Positions 6,899 to 6,902 of a stretch of DNA of 6,902 bases are shown piece by piece. Numbering within the stretch: the stretch's first letter is position 1; each line of letters starts with the position of its first letter. The stretch covers positions 1 through 6,902 of the forward strand of contig PIVH01000220.1 in the NCBI GenBank assembly GCA_003354225.1. Reading direction: 5' to 3'. A program made the position numbers and the translations under genes. The notes beneath the pieces were generated by a model. The model was not told the DNA's origin and did no database searches. It saw nothing but the letters and a program-made list of their open reading frames with translations. Source of the DNA: Globobulimina sp. Lineage: Eukaryota > Foraminifera > Rotaliida.

Positions 6899-6902
6899 GA
6901 AT

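Noticed and set aside
1-6902. Mobile element, CRISPR array, tRNA/rRNA or a new multi-gene defence-like system
   Set aside because: I saw no terminal repeats, spaced repeat units, cloverleaf with conserved tRNA arms, transposase or nuclease motifs; the two clear genes are ordinary eukaryotic housekeeping genes.

Overview
This is a eukaryotic nuclear fragment from an AT-rich genome (roughly 30% GC). It holds two long, apparently intronless genes and the spliced tail of a third. Standard stop codons are used: neither long frame (769 and 1188 codons) contains an internal TAA, TAG or TGA. The proteins are Asn/Lys/Ile-rich and diverged from animal homologues, which suggests a free-living or lightly reduced unicellular eukaryote. 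I cannot place the lineage; an AT-rich rhizarian or amoeboid protist is only a guess. The organism keeps a UFM1-ligase gene, a pathway many fungi and some parasites have lost.

Layout. Positions 1-960 (+) look like the 3' end of a multi-exon gene. Coding-quality segments in successive reading frames can be joined by short GT...AG introns (about 48-62 nt), giving a tail of about 206 residues that I do not recognise. Positions 957-3266 (-) encode a 769-residue protein that I identify as UFL1, the E3 ligase scaffold for UFM1. Positions 3332-6898 (+) encode a 1188-residue EFR3 homologue, the plasma-membrane anchor of the PI4-kinase III alpha complex.

The arrangement is very compact. The first gene and UFL1 are convergent and their stop codons overlap inside the palindrome TTAATTAA. 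UFL1 and EFR3 are divergent, with only 65 bp between their start codons; that spacer is GC-richer and CpG-rich compared with its surroundings and probably acts as a bidirectional promoter. No pathway link between UFL1 (ER-associated ufmylation) and EFR3 (plasma-membrane PI4P synthesis) is implied beyond this shared spacer.

The most interesting lineage-specific features are: a MGNC start on EFR3 that could carry a double lipid anchor; a long EFR3 C-terminal tail with a strongly basic 11-residue-periodic helix; and a UFL1 that lacks both the N-terminal helix and the Lys-rich central linker of the animal protein. I see no mobile element, CRISPR array, RNA gene or clearly new multi-gene system.
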